Shown here: positions 42,491 to 50,677 of the stretch, one piece after another
Layout of the letters: every line of letters begins with the position of its first letter
Numbering within the stretch: the stretch's first letter is position 1
Assembly: GCA_964515335.1 (NCBI GenBank)
Contig: CAZETS010000023.1
Location: forward strand, 1-64,000
Length of the DNA stretch: 64,000 nucleotides
DNA from: TMED88 sp964515335
GTDB taxonomy: Bacteria > Myxococcota_A > UBA9160 > UBA4427
Direction of reading: 5' to 3'
Translations under genes and position numbers: made by a program
Notes under the pieces: generated by a model
Database searches by the model: none
What the model was told of the DNA's origin: nothing
The model's input: the letters and a program-made list of their open reading frames with translations, nothing else

Positions 42491-44101
42491 ATGACCCAGA
42501 CGAACTCGAAGAAGCTTCGCGATCTGCTCCAGAGCCCGCGGGTCGAGCAGATCCTCGAGGCCCACAACGCGCTGTCGGCCACGATCGTCGAGGAGGCCGG
42601 CGTTCCGGGGCTGTGGGCCAGCTCGCTCACGCTCTCGTGCGCGGCGGGCATGCGCGACAACAGCGAGCTGACGATGACCGAGGTGCTCGACGTGCTCGAG
42701 TCGATCACCGCGAAGGTCGGGATCCCGATCCTCTTCGACGGCGACACCGGCTACGGACAGTTCAGCCACTTCCAGCAGCTGGTCCGCAAGCTCTGCCTGC
42801 GGCAGGTCGGAGGCGTCTGCATCGAGGACAAGGTCTTCCCCAAGACGAACTCCTTCCTGCGCAGCGAGTCCCAGGACCTCGCGCCCGTCGAGGAGTTCGC
42901 GGGCAAGATCCGCGCGGGCAAGGACGCCCAGACCGACGAAGATTTCGTGATCGCCGCCCGCACCGAGTCGCTGATCGTGGGACTCGACATGTCCGAGGCC
43001 CTCGACCGCGCCGAGCGCTACGTCGAGGCGGGCGCCGACGCGATCCTGATCCACTCGAAAGTGCGGACCTTCTCGCAGGTGCGCGAGTTCATGTCGCGCT
43101 GGGAGCGTCCGACGCCCGTCATCTGTGTGCCGACCACCTACTACAGCACGCCGATCGACGCCTTCCAGCAAGCCGGCGTTTCGCTGGTGATCTGGGCCAA
43201 CCACATGCTGCGCGCGGCGATCGGAGCCATGCAGGGCGTCGCCCGGGAGATCGGCGAGAAGGGCACCGCGCGCGATCTCGAGGACACCATCGCTTCCGTC
43301 AAGGAGGTGTTCCGCCTGCAGGACGCGGACGGTCTGCTCGAGGGCGAGCGGCTCTATCTCGCCCAGGGCAGCGCCTGCTCGGCGGTGATCCTGGCGGCGA
43401 GCCGCGGTGCGGGGATGGACCAGCTCACCAGAGACAAGCCGAAGTGCATGATCGAGGTGAACGGCATGCCGGCGATCGAGCGCATGCTGCAGAGCATGCG
43501 GGCCGAAGGCATCAAGGACATCTCGGTCGTGCGCGGCTACAAGCCCGAGGCGCTCGCGCCGGCCGGCGCATCGTTCTTCGACAGCCCGCGCTGGGAGGAG
43601 ACCGGCGAGCTCGGGTCGCTCGAGGCCGCGCGGAGCGCCCTCAAGGGCGAGGTCCTGATCGCCTACGGGGACGTCGTCTTCAAGCGCTACATCCTGCACG
43701 AGCTGCTCTCGTCGGACGCGCCGATCACGATCGTCGTCGACGGCACGCGCTCGATCGTCGAGTCGGGCCGGGTCGGCGACCGCGTCAAGGTGAGCGCACC
43801 GGCCCCCGAGCGCTGGGACGAGCAGGAGTACACGCTCGAGCGGATGGCGGCCGACCTGCCCGACGAAGCAACCGACGGCGAGTGGATCGGCATGTTGCGC
43901 GCCAGACCCGAGGGCACCGAGTGGCTGCTCTCGGCCCTCGACGCCGTGCTGGCCGAGCCCGATCACGAGCGCCTCGACATGAGCGCCGTCTTCGAGCGGG
44001 TGCTGGCCGAGCATCCCGGTTCGGTGGGCGTCGTCTACGTCTCCGGCGATTGGATCGACATCAACGACCTCGCGGACGTGGCCCGCAGCGGCGGCGTCTG
44101 A
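42491..44101 (+). CDS. aepX: phosphoenolpyruvate mutase fused to a nucleotidyltransferase
   Basis: Residues 1-285 are PEP mutase (isocitrate-lyase superfamily). Metal-site DGDTGYG is at 83-89 and the diagnostic loop EDKVFPKTNS at 112-121 is full-length, separating true PEP mutases from carboxy-lyases. The reaction rearranges phosphoenolpyruvate to phosphonopyruvate, the entry step of phosphonate biosynthesis. Residues 295-536 are a nucleotidyltransferase with LAASRGAGMDQLTRDKPKCMIEVNG in place of the usual GxGTR loop, and AYGDVVF at 391-397. It opens an operon with decarboxylase, cytidylyltransferase-like and transaminase genes; ATG 42491 follows an AGAAGGA. Confidence 0.95.
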   Translation: MTQTNSKKLRDLLQSPRVEQILEAHNALSATIVEEAGVPGLWASSLTLSCAAGMRDNSELTMTEVLDVLESITAKVGIPILFDGDTGYGQFSHFQQLVRKLCLRQVGGVCIEDKVFPKTNSFLRSESQDLAPVEEFAGKIRAGKDAQTDEDFVIAARTESLIVGLDMSEALDRAERYVEAGADAILIHSKVRTFSQVREFMSRWERPTPVICVPTTYYSTPIDAFQQAGVSLVIWANHMLRAAIGAMQGVAREIGEKGTARDLEDTIASVKEVFRLQDADGLLEGERLYLAQGSACSAVILAASRGAGMDQLTRDKPKCMIEVNGMPAIERMLQSMRAEGIKDISVVRGYKPEALAPAGASFFDSPRWEETGELGSLEAARSALKGEVLIAYGDVVFKRYILHELLSSDAPITIVVDGTRSIVESGRVGDRVKVSAPAPERWDEQEYTLERMAADLPDEATDGEWIGMLRARPEGTEWLLSALDAVLAEPDHERLDMSAVFERVLAEHPGSVGVVYVSGDWIDINDLADVARSGGV

Positions 44102-44141
44102 GTCCGCCGCTCGAGGCCGTGAAGAAGGGAGCGCATCGGTC

Positions 44142-45311
44142 GTGACGCTCGACCCCCGACTTCTGTTCAGCGCGCTGCGCGCCGCGGGCATCCGCTCGTT
44201 CGCCGGCGTGCCGTGCTCGATCCTCACCGATCTGGTCCTCGCCGCCGAGGCGTCGGACGACGTCGACTACGTGGCGGCGTCGGTCGAGGGCGAGGCGGTT
44301 TCGGTCGCGGCCGGCAGCTGGCTGGCGGGCGGCCTCGGCGCGGCATTGATGCAGAACTCGGGGCTCGGCAACGCCGTCAACCCACTGGCCTCGCTGTGCC
44401 TGCCCTACGAGATTCCGGCGCTGCTGATCGTGTCGTGGCGTGGCGAGCCCGGGCGCAAGGACGCCGTCCACCACGCGCCGATGGGCGCGGCGACGCCCGG
44501 CCTGCTCGAGCTGTTCGGCGTGCCGGTGACCGTGCTCCGCGAGGACTCGGACGTCGAACAGTGCGTGGCGGACGCCGCGCGCTACATGCAGAAGGAGCGC
44601 AAGCCCGCCGCGCTGATCACTCCGCGCGGGCTCTTCGCGAAGTCGCAGGGGAACGCCTCGCGCCCGCCGCCGGTGCTAGCCGGGCGAACGCCGACGAGCG
44701 GCGCCGCCGCGCAGCGCTTCGAGGGCGGCGCGCTGCCGAGCCGCAGCGAGCTGCTCGACGCCTGGTTGGCGCGATTCCCCGAGGCCCCGGCGGTCTCGAC
44801 CACCGGCTACATGTCGCGCGAGGTCTCCGCGCACGGGTCCTTCGATCGCCACTTCCCCATGCAGGGCTCGATGGGATTCGCTTCCGCGATCGCGCTGGGC
44901 GTGGCGCGCACGCGCCCCGAGTCGGCGGTTCACGTGCTCGACGGGGACGGCGCGCTGATCATGCGCATGGGCTCGCTCGCCACGATCGGCGCGTGCGCGC
45001 CCGCGCAGCTCGTTCACGTGGTGGTCGACAACGGCACCTACGCGTCGACGGGCGGGCAGCTCACGGTCTCGCCCGGGGTCGACTTCGCGCGCGCCGCGCT
45101 CGCCTGCGGCTACGCGGCCGCCGCCTCGTGCCGGGGCGGGGACGCGCTCGACGACGCGCTCGCGTTCGTGGCGGACGCGGCCGGCTCGGGGCCGGTCCTG
45201 CTGCACGTGGCGGTCGACGAGCGCGAGGCCGAGGGGCTCGAGCGGCCGAAGCTCTCGCCGCAGGAGATCGCCGCGGCCTTCCGGGCCGGTCGAGGGGGTG
45301 TCCCGGCATGA
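44142..45311 (+). CDS. aepY: phosphonopyruvate decarboxylase
   Basis: The 389-residue thiamine-diphosphate enzyme converts phosphonopyruvate to phosphonoacetaldehyde, the step that pulls the unfavourable mutase reaction forward. It shows the catalytic Glu in SVEGEAVSVAAG (E51), QNSGLGNAVNPLASL near 71-85, and the ThDP/Mg motif DGDG (267-270) with N297 in VVDNGTYAS. This order matches Ppd (Fom2/BcpC-type) rather than acetolactate synthase, and length is normal. GTG start at 44142, 40 bases after the mutase gene. Its 3' end overlaps the next gene as ATGA. Confidence 0.93.
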   Translation: MTLDPRLLFSALRAAGIRSFAGVPCSILTDLVLAAEASDDVDYVAASVEGEAVSVAAGSWLAGGLGAALMQNSGLGNAVNPLASLCLPYEIPALLIVSWRGEPGRKDAVHHAPMGAATPGLLELFGVPVTVLREDSDVEQCVADAARYMQKERKPAALITPRGLFAKSQGNASRPPPVLAGRTPTSGAAAQRFEGGALPSRSELLDAWLARFPEAPAVSTTGYMSREVSAHGSFDRHFPMQGSMGFASAIALGVARTRPESAVHVLDGDGALIMRMGSLATIGACAPAQLVHVVVDNGTYASTGGQLTVSPGVDFARAALACGYAAAASCRGGDALDDALAFVADAAGSGPVLLHVAVDEREAEGLERPKLSPQEIAAAFRAGRGGVPA

Positions 45312-46093
45312 GCGCCACTCCGCGGGCCGCGATCATCCTGGCGGCCGGGATGGGGACCCGGCTTCGTGACATGTTCTCCGACCTGCCGAAGGGCTTCGTC
45401 GAAATCGGCGGCGAGTCGTTGATCGACCGCTCGCTTCGCCTGCTCGGCGATCACGGCGTCGAGCGGGTGGTGATCGTGGCCGGCCACCTCGGCGAGACCT
45501 ATCACGAGCTCGCGAAGTCGCGGCCGGGCGTCGAGGTCGTCGACAATCCCGCCTTCGCGACGACCGGCAGCATGGCGTCGCTCGCGCGTGCGCTCGAGAT
45601 CGTCGACGAGGACCACTTGCTGCTCGAGAGCGACCTCTTCTACGAGGAGCGTGCGCTGCAGCGCGTGCTCGCCTGCGAGGAGCGCGACGTGCTGCTCGTC
45701 TCGAGCCCCACCGGCGCGACCGACGAGGTGTGGGTCGAGGCGGCAAACGATGGTCGCCTCGTCGACATGTCGAAGGCGGAGAACGAGCTCGACCACATCT
45801 CGGGCGAGCTGGTCGGCATCGTCAAGGTGTCGGCCGATGTGGGGCGGGCGCTCTCGGGCGCCTACGAGGGCTTCGTCTCGCGCCACGGCCACGGCCGTAT
45901 GGCCTACGAGATGGACGCTCTCGTCGAGGTGGCGCGCGAGCACCCGGTGCGCGTCGAGCTGGTGCCGGATCTGCTCTGGGGCGAGGTCGACTACGAGCGG
46001 CACTACGTGCGGGTGCGCGACGAGGTGTACCCCGCCTGGCGGCGCCGGGGTGTGGACGGCGAAGACGTCGAAACGGAGGCCATCGAGGCATGA
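45308..46093 (+). CDS. nucleotidyltransferase, probable phosphonate cytidylyltransferase (PntC/LicC-like)
   Basis: The 261-residue protein is a stand-alone sugar-nucleotidyltransferase-fold enzyme. It has an intact GMGTRL loop (14-19), Lys28, LLLESDLFY with Asp109, the FATTGSMASL segment, and a C-terminal LLWGEVDYERHYVRV. These features resemble LicC-type choline-phosphate cytidylyltransferase and the PntC enzymes that load CMP onto 2-aminoethylphosphonate. In this operon, CTP plus 2-aminoethylphosphonate to CMP-AEP is the likely reaction. It overlaps the genes on both sides by 4 bases (ATGA each time), so it is tightly co-expressed. Specificity for AEP over choline phosphate is inferred from context. 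Confidence 0.83.
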   Translation: MSATPRAAIILAAGMGTRLRDMFSDLPKGFVEIGGESLIDRSLRLLGDHGVERVVIVAGHLGETYHELAKSRPGVEVVDNPAFATTGSMASLARALEIVDEDHLLLESDLFYEERALQRVLACEERDVLLVSSPTGATDEVWVEAANDGRLVDMSKAENELDHISGELVGIVKVSADVGRALSGAYEGFVSRHGHGRMAYEMDALVEVAREHPVRVELVPDLLWGEVDYERHYVRVRDEVYPAWRRRGVDGEDVETEAIEA

Positions 46094-47208
46094 GCATGGG
46101 CGAGACGGTCGAGCGCAGGATCCTGCTGAACCCGGGGCCGGCCACCACGAGCGACGGCGTCAAGCAGGCGCTGGTGATCCCCGACATCTGTCCGCGCGAG
46201 CGTTCTTTCTGCGATCTCTACGCCGACGTGCGCCGGCGGCTGGCCGAGCTGGTGGGCGATCCCGCCGAGGTCGCTGCGGTTCCGCTCGTCGGCTGCGGCA
46301 CCACCGCCCTCGAGGCCGCGATGGTGAGCCTGCTGCCGCCCGGCGCCCGGCTGCTCGTCGTGGACAACGGCGACTACGGGACCCGGCTCGCAGCGATGGC
46401 CCGCGAGCTGGGCATCGACCACGACGTGCTCGAGGTGGGTTGGGCGGTGCCGATCGACCCGGCCGAAGTCGAGGCGAAGCTCGGCGACGCCTCGACCCCG
46501 TTCACCCATGCCTACTTCGTCCACCACGAGACCAGCTCGGGTCTGCTGAACCCGATCGACCCGCTGCTCGCGGTGTTCAAGCGTCACGACGTGCGGGTGC
46601 TGCTCGACGCGATGTCGAGCTTCGCGTGCCTGCCGACGCCGGTCGGCGCGGAGGGCGTCGACGCGGTGGTGTCGAGCTCGAACAAGTGCGTGCAAGGCAT
46701 GGCGGGGCTCGGCATCGTGGTGGCGACCCGCGCGTTGCTCGACGAGGCGCGCGGCACGCGGCGGCGCTGTTTCAGCCTCGATCTCGTCGCCGAGCTCGAC
46801 CACCTCGAGAAGACGGGGCAGAGCCGCTTCACGGTGCCGCCGCAGGTGGTGTCGGCGCTGCACCGGGCGCTGATCGAGTTGGAGCGCGAGGGGCTCGACG
46901 GCCGCCGCGCGCGCTACACGCGCAGCATGGAGGTGTTGGTTTCGGGGCTGCGCAGGCTCGGCTTCGAGTTGTTCGAGGGCGACGGCGAGCCGAGCCGCAT
47001 CCTGGTGGCGATTCGCGCCCCCGAAGCGCCCTGGTACGACTTCGAGGACATGCACGACGCGCTCTTCGAACAGGGCTTCACGATCTATCCCGGCAAGCCC
47101 GGAGCGGTGCCGACCTTCCGCTTGGCCGTTCTCGGCGCGATCGACGCCAGCGACATCGAGGCGTTCCTCGAGGCGCTCGAGCAGTATCTGTCGCGGGCGA
47201 GGCGCTGA
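46090..47208 (+). CDS. aepZ: 2-aminoethylphosphonate-pyruvate transaminase (biosynthetic AepZ type)
   Basis: The 372-residue class V PLP aminotransferase begins ILLNPGPATTSDGVKQALVIPDICPRERSF near 11-40, the same opening as the Bacteroides AepZ type. It has the PLP lysine in SSSNKCVQG (K199), the ring-binding Asp in LLDAMSS (D173) and HHETSSGLLNP near 145-154. It interconverts phosphonoacetaldehyde and 2-aminoethylphosphonate, running in the biosynthetic direction here. ATG overlaps the stop of the nucleotidyltransferase gene. With the two upstream enzymes it completes AEP synthesis from phosphoenolpyruvate. Confidence 0.93.
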   Translation: MSMGETVERRILLNPGPATTSDGVKQALVIPDICPRERSFCDLYADVRRRLAELVGDPAEVAAVPLVGCGTTALEAAMVSLLPPGARLLVVDNGDYGTRLAAMARELGIDHDVLEVGWAVPIDPAEVEAKLGDASTPFTHAYFVHHETSSGLLNPIDPLLAVFKRHDVRVLLDAMSSFACLPTPVGAEGVDAVVSSSNKCVQGMAGLGIVVATRALLDEARGTRRRCFSLDLVAELDHLEKTGQSRFTVPPQVVSALHRALIELEREGLDGRRARYTRSMEVLVSGLRRLGFELFEGDGEPSRILVAIRAPEAPWYDFEDMHDALFEQGFTIYPGKPGAVPTFRLAVLGAIDASDIEAFLEALEQYLSRARR

Positions 47209-47233
47209 GTCCGAGCGGCGCGCGGGAAGACGT

Positions 47234-48139
47234 GTGAAGGAAGAGATCGCCGTCCGGCTGCTCTACACGCTGAGCGCCATCTTCGCCGTGGCGGCGCTCG
47301 GCCTGCTGGTGAGCTTCGCGATGCGCGGTCGCACGACTGCCCAGAGTCAGATGGGCACGCGCTTCGGCCTCGAGGTGCTGTTCCTGGCCGCGATCTTCGT
47401 GCCCACGTATCTCGGGGGCGCGTGGGTGCTGGCGACGGCGGTGCTGCTGGGCTGTCTCTGCGCGAGTGAGTTGTACGGCACGTTCGAGTTCGGAGGCGAC
47501 ACGCCCTGGAAGCTTTCGGGCATCCTGATCGGGCTCGGCTTCGTGTTCTACGCCTACGTTCGGCCCGACGGCGTCGCCCCGATCTTCCCATGGGTGCTTG
47601 CGCTCTACTGGGGGCTGCGCTTCGCCGCGGGTGGCGGCAAGACGGGCCTGCTGGCGCGCAGCAGACGGACGACGTTCGGCATCCTGTACCCCTTCATGTG
47701 CCTCGCCTTCTTCGTCGACCTCGGCGTGCGTGAGGAGGGCTTCGGCTACGTGGTGCTCTACTACGGGCTCGCCGAAGTGAACGACTCGGCGGCATACCTG
47801 GTAGGGTCGAGCATCGGCCGCCACAAGATCTTCCCGAAGCTCAGTCCGAAGAAGACCGTCGAGGGGGTGGCCGGAGGCATCCTCGCGACCCTGGGAATCG
47901 CGTTCGCCCTGAGCTTCGCGGTGCCCGAGTGGGGCGGCTGGCGGCTGGCGGGGGCCGGGGTGCTGATCGCGGTGGCGGGGCTGGCGGGCGACCTCTTCGC
48001 TTCGCGCCTCAAGCGGCGGGTCGGCGTGAAGGACTACGGCGAGGCCGTGCCCACCCAGGGCGGCGTACTCGACGTCTACGACGCCTTCATCTTCGTGGCG
48101 CCGGTCTTCTACTATTACGTGCAGCTCACGGGCGGCTAG
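47234..48139 (+). CDS. CdsA-like phosphatidate cytidylyltransferase family membrane protein
   Basis: The 301-residue polytopic membrane protein (about eight helices) has the CdsA pattern NDSAAYLVGSSIGRHKIFPKLSPKKTVEG at 183-211 and a signature from Ser257 to Asp283 with KR and KD intact. At the end of this signature the usual HGG-x2-DR is replaced by QGG-x2-DV (Q275, V281). Ordinary CDP-diacylglycerol synthase condenses CTP and phosphatidic acid. The altered residues and the operon location leave room for another cytidylyl-transfer to a membrane alcohol, or for a supporting lipid role. GTG start 47234, 25 bases after the transaminase. Confidence 0.82.
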   Translation: MKEEIAVRLLYTLSAIFAVAALGLLVSFAMRGRTTAQSQMGTRFGLEVLFLAAIFVPTYLGGAWVLATAVLLGCLCASELYGTFEFGGDTPWKLSGILIGLGFVFYAYVRPDGVAPIFPWVLALYWGLRFAAGGGKTGLLARSRRTTFGILYPFMCLAFFVDLGVREEGFGYVVLYYGLAEVNDSAAYLVGSSIGRHKIFPKLSPKKTVEGVAGGILATLGIAFALSFAVPEWGGWRLAGAGVLIAVAGLAGDLFASRLKRRVGVKDYGEAVPTQGGVLDVYDAFIFVAPVFYYYVQLTGG

Positions 48140-48200
48140 GCGAGGCCGGCCGGGGGCGGGGGGAACGGTCATCTCCGATACCACGCGGCGACGCTTCACC

Positions 48201-48938
48201 GTGGCTGACGTTCGCGCGTCGTTTCCGCCCGAGAAGGCGTGGAGCGAGATGCAGGGCGACCTGATCTGCTTTCTCGTCTACCGGCAGATCTCCTTCTACG
48301 TGACGCCGCCCCTGCTGCGCCTGGGCGTGCCCGTGCTCGGCGTGACCTGCTTTGCGCTGCTGGTCGCGCTTGCCATGGTGACGATCGCGTGGCTGGGCGG
48401 GCCGTCGGTCTGGTGGGCGGTGGCCGCCATCGGCTTCGCCTACCACGTGCTCGACTGCGTGGACGGCAACATGGCGCGCACCCTGGGGCAGACGAGCCGC
48501 CTCGGCGCGATCCTCGACGGCACCGTCGACATGGGCTTCTGGTGCGGGCTGCTGTTCTCGCTGGGGCTGCTGGTGGATCACGCGGGCGGCGGCCTGTTCG
48601 GCGAGCACGCCGTGGCGTTCTCGCTGGGCCTCTGCGTGCTGCTGCTGCTGAACCGCCAGACCCGCGACAACTTCGCGGTGCAGAACGCGACGGCCACCTA
48701 CTTCAAGCCCTCGCGGCCGGAGCGGATCCCGCTCGGCGACTGGCTGATGATGGCCGTCACCGGCCTGGAGTTCGCCTACGTGTTCGTCATCGCCCTGGCC
48801 GGAGCCCTCGACGCCCTCGACTGGGCGCTCGCCGGCATCGGGGCCTACGTGGCGGTGATCTTCGTCGGCGCCCTGTGGATGACCTTCGCCAAGGCGGCCG
48901 AGCTGGACCGGGCTACTTCTTCGTCCGACCCTCGTTGA
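48201..48938 (+). CDS. CDP-alcohol phosphatidyltransferase family protein, candidate phosphonolipid synthase
   Basis: The 245-residue membrane protein has the complete motif D-x2-D-G-x2-A-R-x8-G-x3-D-x3-D (D85, D88-G89, A92-R93, G102, D106, D110) and several hydrophobic helices. Enzymes of this family move a phospho-headgroup from a CDP-linked donor to a lipid alcohol. As the last gene of an operon that makes and activates 2-aminoethylphosphonate, the simplest reading is transfer of AEP from CMP-AEP to a diacylglycerol-type acceptor. GTG start at 48201, 61 bases after the CdsA-like gene. Its 3' end overlaps the convergent kinase gene by 26 bases. Acceptor lipid not determined. Confidence 0.88.
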   Translation: MADVRASFPPEKAWSEMQGDLICFLVYRQISFYVTPPLLRLGVPVLGVTCFALLVALAMVTIAWLGGPSVWWAVAAIGFAYHVLDCVDGNMARTLGQTSRLGAILDGTVDMGFWCGLLFSLGLLVDHAGGGLFGEHAVAFSLGLCVLLLLNRQTRDNFAVQNATATYFKPSRPERIPLGDWLMMAVTGLEFAYVFVIALAGALDALDWALAGIGAYVAVIFVGALWMTFAKAAELDRATSSSDPR

Positions 48939-50469
48939 GGCGGCGGAACCAGGAGTGCGTCCGGTCGTAGTAGTCGCGGTAGGCCGCGTAGCGCTCGTCG
49001 TAGAGTGACGCGTAGGCGGCGCGGGGCTCGAACCGGTCGGTGACCTCTACGAGGTGTCCGGTGTCCTCGAGGCGCGGGATCTCGCCGAGGGCGCGCAGCG
49101 CGATCACCGCAGCGCCGCGCACGCCACAGAACTGCGGATTGGCCACGCGGTGGACCGGGCGCTGCAGCACGTCGGCGGTGATCTGGCACCAGATGTCGCT
49201 CTGGGCGCCGCCGCCGGTGATGCGCACGTGGGGCACCGGCTCCTTCAGCAGCTTCTCGACCACGCCGAAGGCCCAGCGCGTGTTGAGCGCCACGCCCTCG
49301 TAGATGGCGCGGAGCACGTGGCTCTTGTCGTGGTCGAGCGAGAGGTTCACGAAGCCGCCTCGCACCGACGAGTCGTCGACCGGAACGCGCTCGCCCATCA
49401 TCCACGGGAAGAACGTCACCCCGCCGGCGCCGGGCGGGCAGTCCTCGACGAGCGCGTTGATCTCGTCGTAGCCGATGTGCTCGCCGAGCAGATTGCGCCG
49501 CAGCCACTCCATCGAGGCGCCGGCCGTCTCCTGCGTGGCGATCAGGATGTACTTGCCGAGCTCGGCGGCGCAGAGGGTCCCGGTCGCGGAGAAGGGGTCG
49601 ACGCAGCGGTCGTCCCGATGCGACGCCACCCAGGAGCTGGTGCCGAGGCAGACGTGCACCTCTCCGTCGCGTACGGCGCCCGAGCCGATCGCGCACGACG
49701 GCACGTCGCCCGCGCCCGCGACGACCGGCGTGCCCGGCGCGATGCCGAGGTCGGCGGCGGCGTCCTCCTGCAGGAAGCCGGCGACCTCGGTCGAGCGGAT
49801 CACCGTCGGCAGCCGCGAGGTGTCGAGGTCGAGCATGTCGAGGATCGGCTCGGACCAGCCGAGCTGGTCCTTGCGGGTGCGGAAGAGCCAGCCGCCGCTC
49901 GCCAGGTCGTAGGTGGTGACCGTGCGGCCCGTCGAGCGCAGCAGCAGGTAGTCCTTCACGTCCAGCAGCTTGTGGGTGCGCTCCCAGACGTCGGGGCGCT
50001 CCTCGCGCAGCCAGATGTACTTCGAGATCGTGTCGCGGCCGGCCAGGTTCGGCGCGCCGTTGGTCTCGCGCAGCCACTTGATGACTCGGCCCAGCCCGTA
50101 GCCCGCGACCTTCGGGAAGCCGTCGGTGATGGCCCGGGCCTGCTCGCGCGAGCGGGTGTCGAGCCAGATCATCGCGTTCATCAGCGGCTTGCCGTCGACG
50201 TCGACGGGCAGCACGCCGAACATCTGGCACGAGAAGACCATTCCGCTCACGGTGTCGCGCCGCTCGGGGGCGTTCTTCCAGAGGTCGCGCACCGCCGAGG
50301 CGATCGCGTGCCACCAGCCGTTCGGGTCCTGCTCGGCCCAGGTCGGCCGGGGATGGAGCACCTCGAGGTGGCTGCGCGCGCAGTCGCGGATGACACCCTC
50401 GTGCGAGACCAGGGCGGCCTTCACCTCCGAGGTGCCCACGTCCACCGCCAGGATGTTCCGCTCGGTCAT
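48913..50469 (-). CDS. FGGY-family carbohydrate kinase (xylulokinase-like)
   Basis: The 518-residue protein has the actin-like kinase fold. NILAVDVGTSEVKAALV lies near 5-21, MIWLDTRSREQA mid N-domain, GAGDVPSCAIGSGAV with the catalytic Asp, and the C-domain HVRITGGGAQSDIWCQITADVL. This fits FGGY kinases that phosphorylate xylulose, glycerol or related polyols, but the substrate cannot be read. It is convergent with the phosphonate operon, so it may be unrelated; a role in providing a polyol-phosphate headgroup would be speculation. ATG 50469 follows GAGGGAAGA. Confidence 0.88.
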   Translation of the reverse strand: MTERNILAVDVGTSEVKAALVSHEGVIRDCARSHLEVLHPRPTWAEQDPNGWWHAIASAVRDLWKNAPERRDTVSGMVFSCQMFGVLPVDVDGKPLMNAMIWLDTRSREQARAITDGFPKVAGYGLGRVIKWLRETNGAPNLAGRDTISKYIWLREERPDVWERTHKLLDVKDYLLLRSTGRTVTTYDLASGGWLFRTRKDQLGWSEPILDMLDLDTSRLPTVIRSTEVAGFLQEDAAADLGIAPGTPVVAGAGDVPSCAIGSGAVRDGEVHVCLGTSSWVASHRDDRCVDPFSATGTLCAAELGKYILIATQETAGASMEWLRRNLLGEHIGYDEINALVEDCPPGAGGVTFFPWMMGERVPVDDSSVRGGFVNLSLDHDKSHVLRAIYEGVALNTRWAFGVVEKLLKEPVPHVRITGGGAQSDIWCQITADVLQRPVHRVANPQFCGVRGAAVIALRALGEIPRLEDTGHLVEVTDRFEPRAAYASLYDERYAAYRDYYDRTHSWFRRLNEGRTKK

Positions 50470-50677
50470 GCTGGTCTTCCCTCGACGGGATGCCGGCCGC
50501 GTCGTCGAGCACGGCCGGGGACGGACGGCGATGAGGCCACCGGGTCCGGCTGCATGGCAGGGGGAGGCGCGACCGACCGTAGCCGAGCGCCCGGGTGCTC
50601 GAAATACCGTCAGCCGCTGCTCGGCGCCAAATCGAAGGGATTGGCCCCCGCATTCCCAAGGGGGGCGCGGGAGGTCC

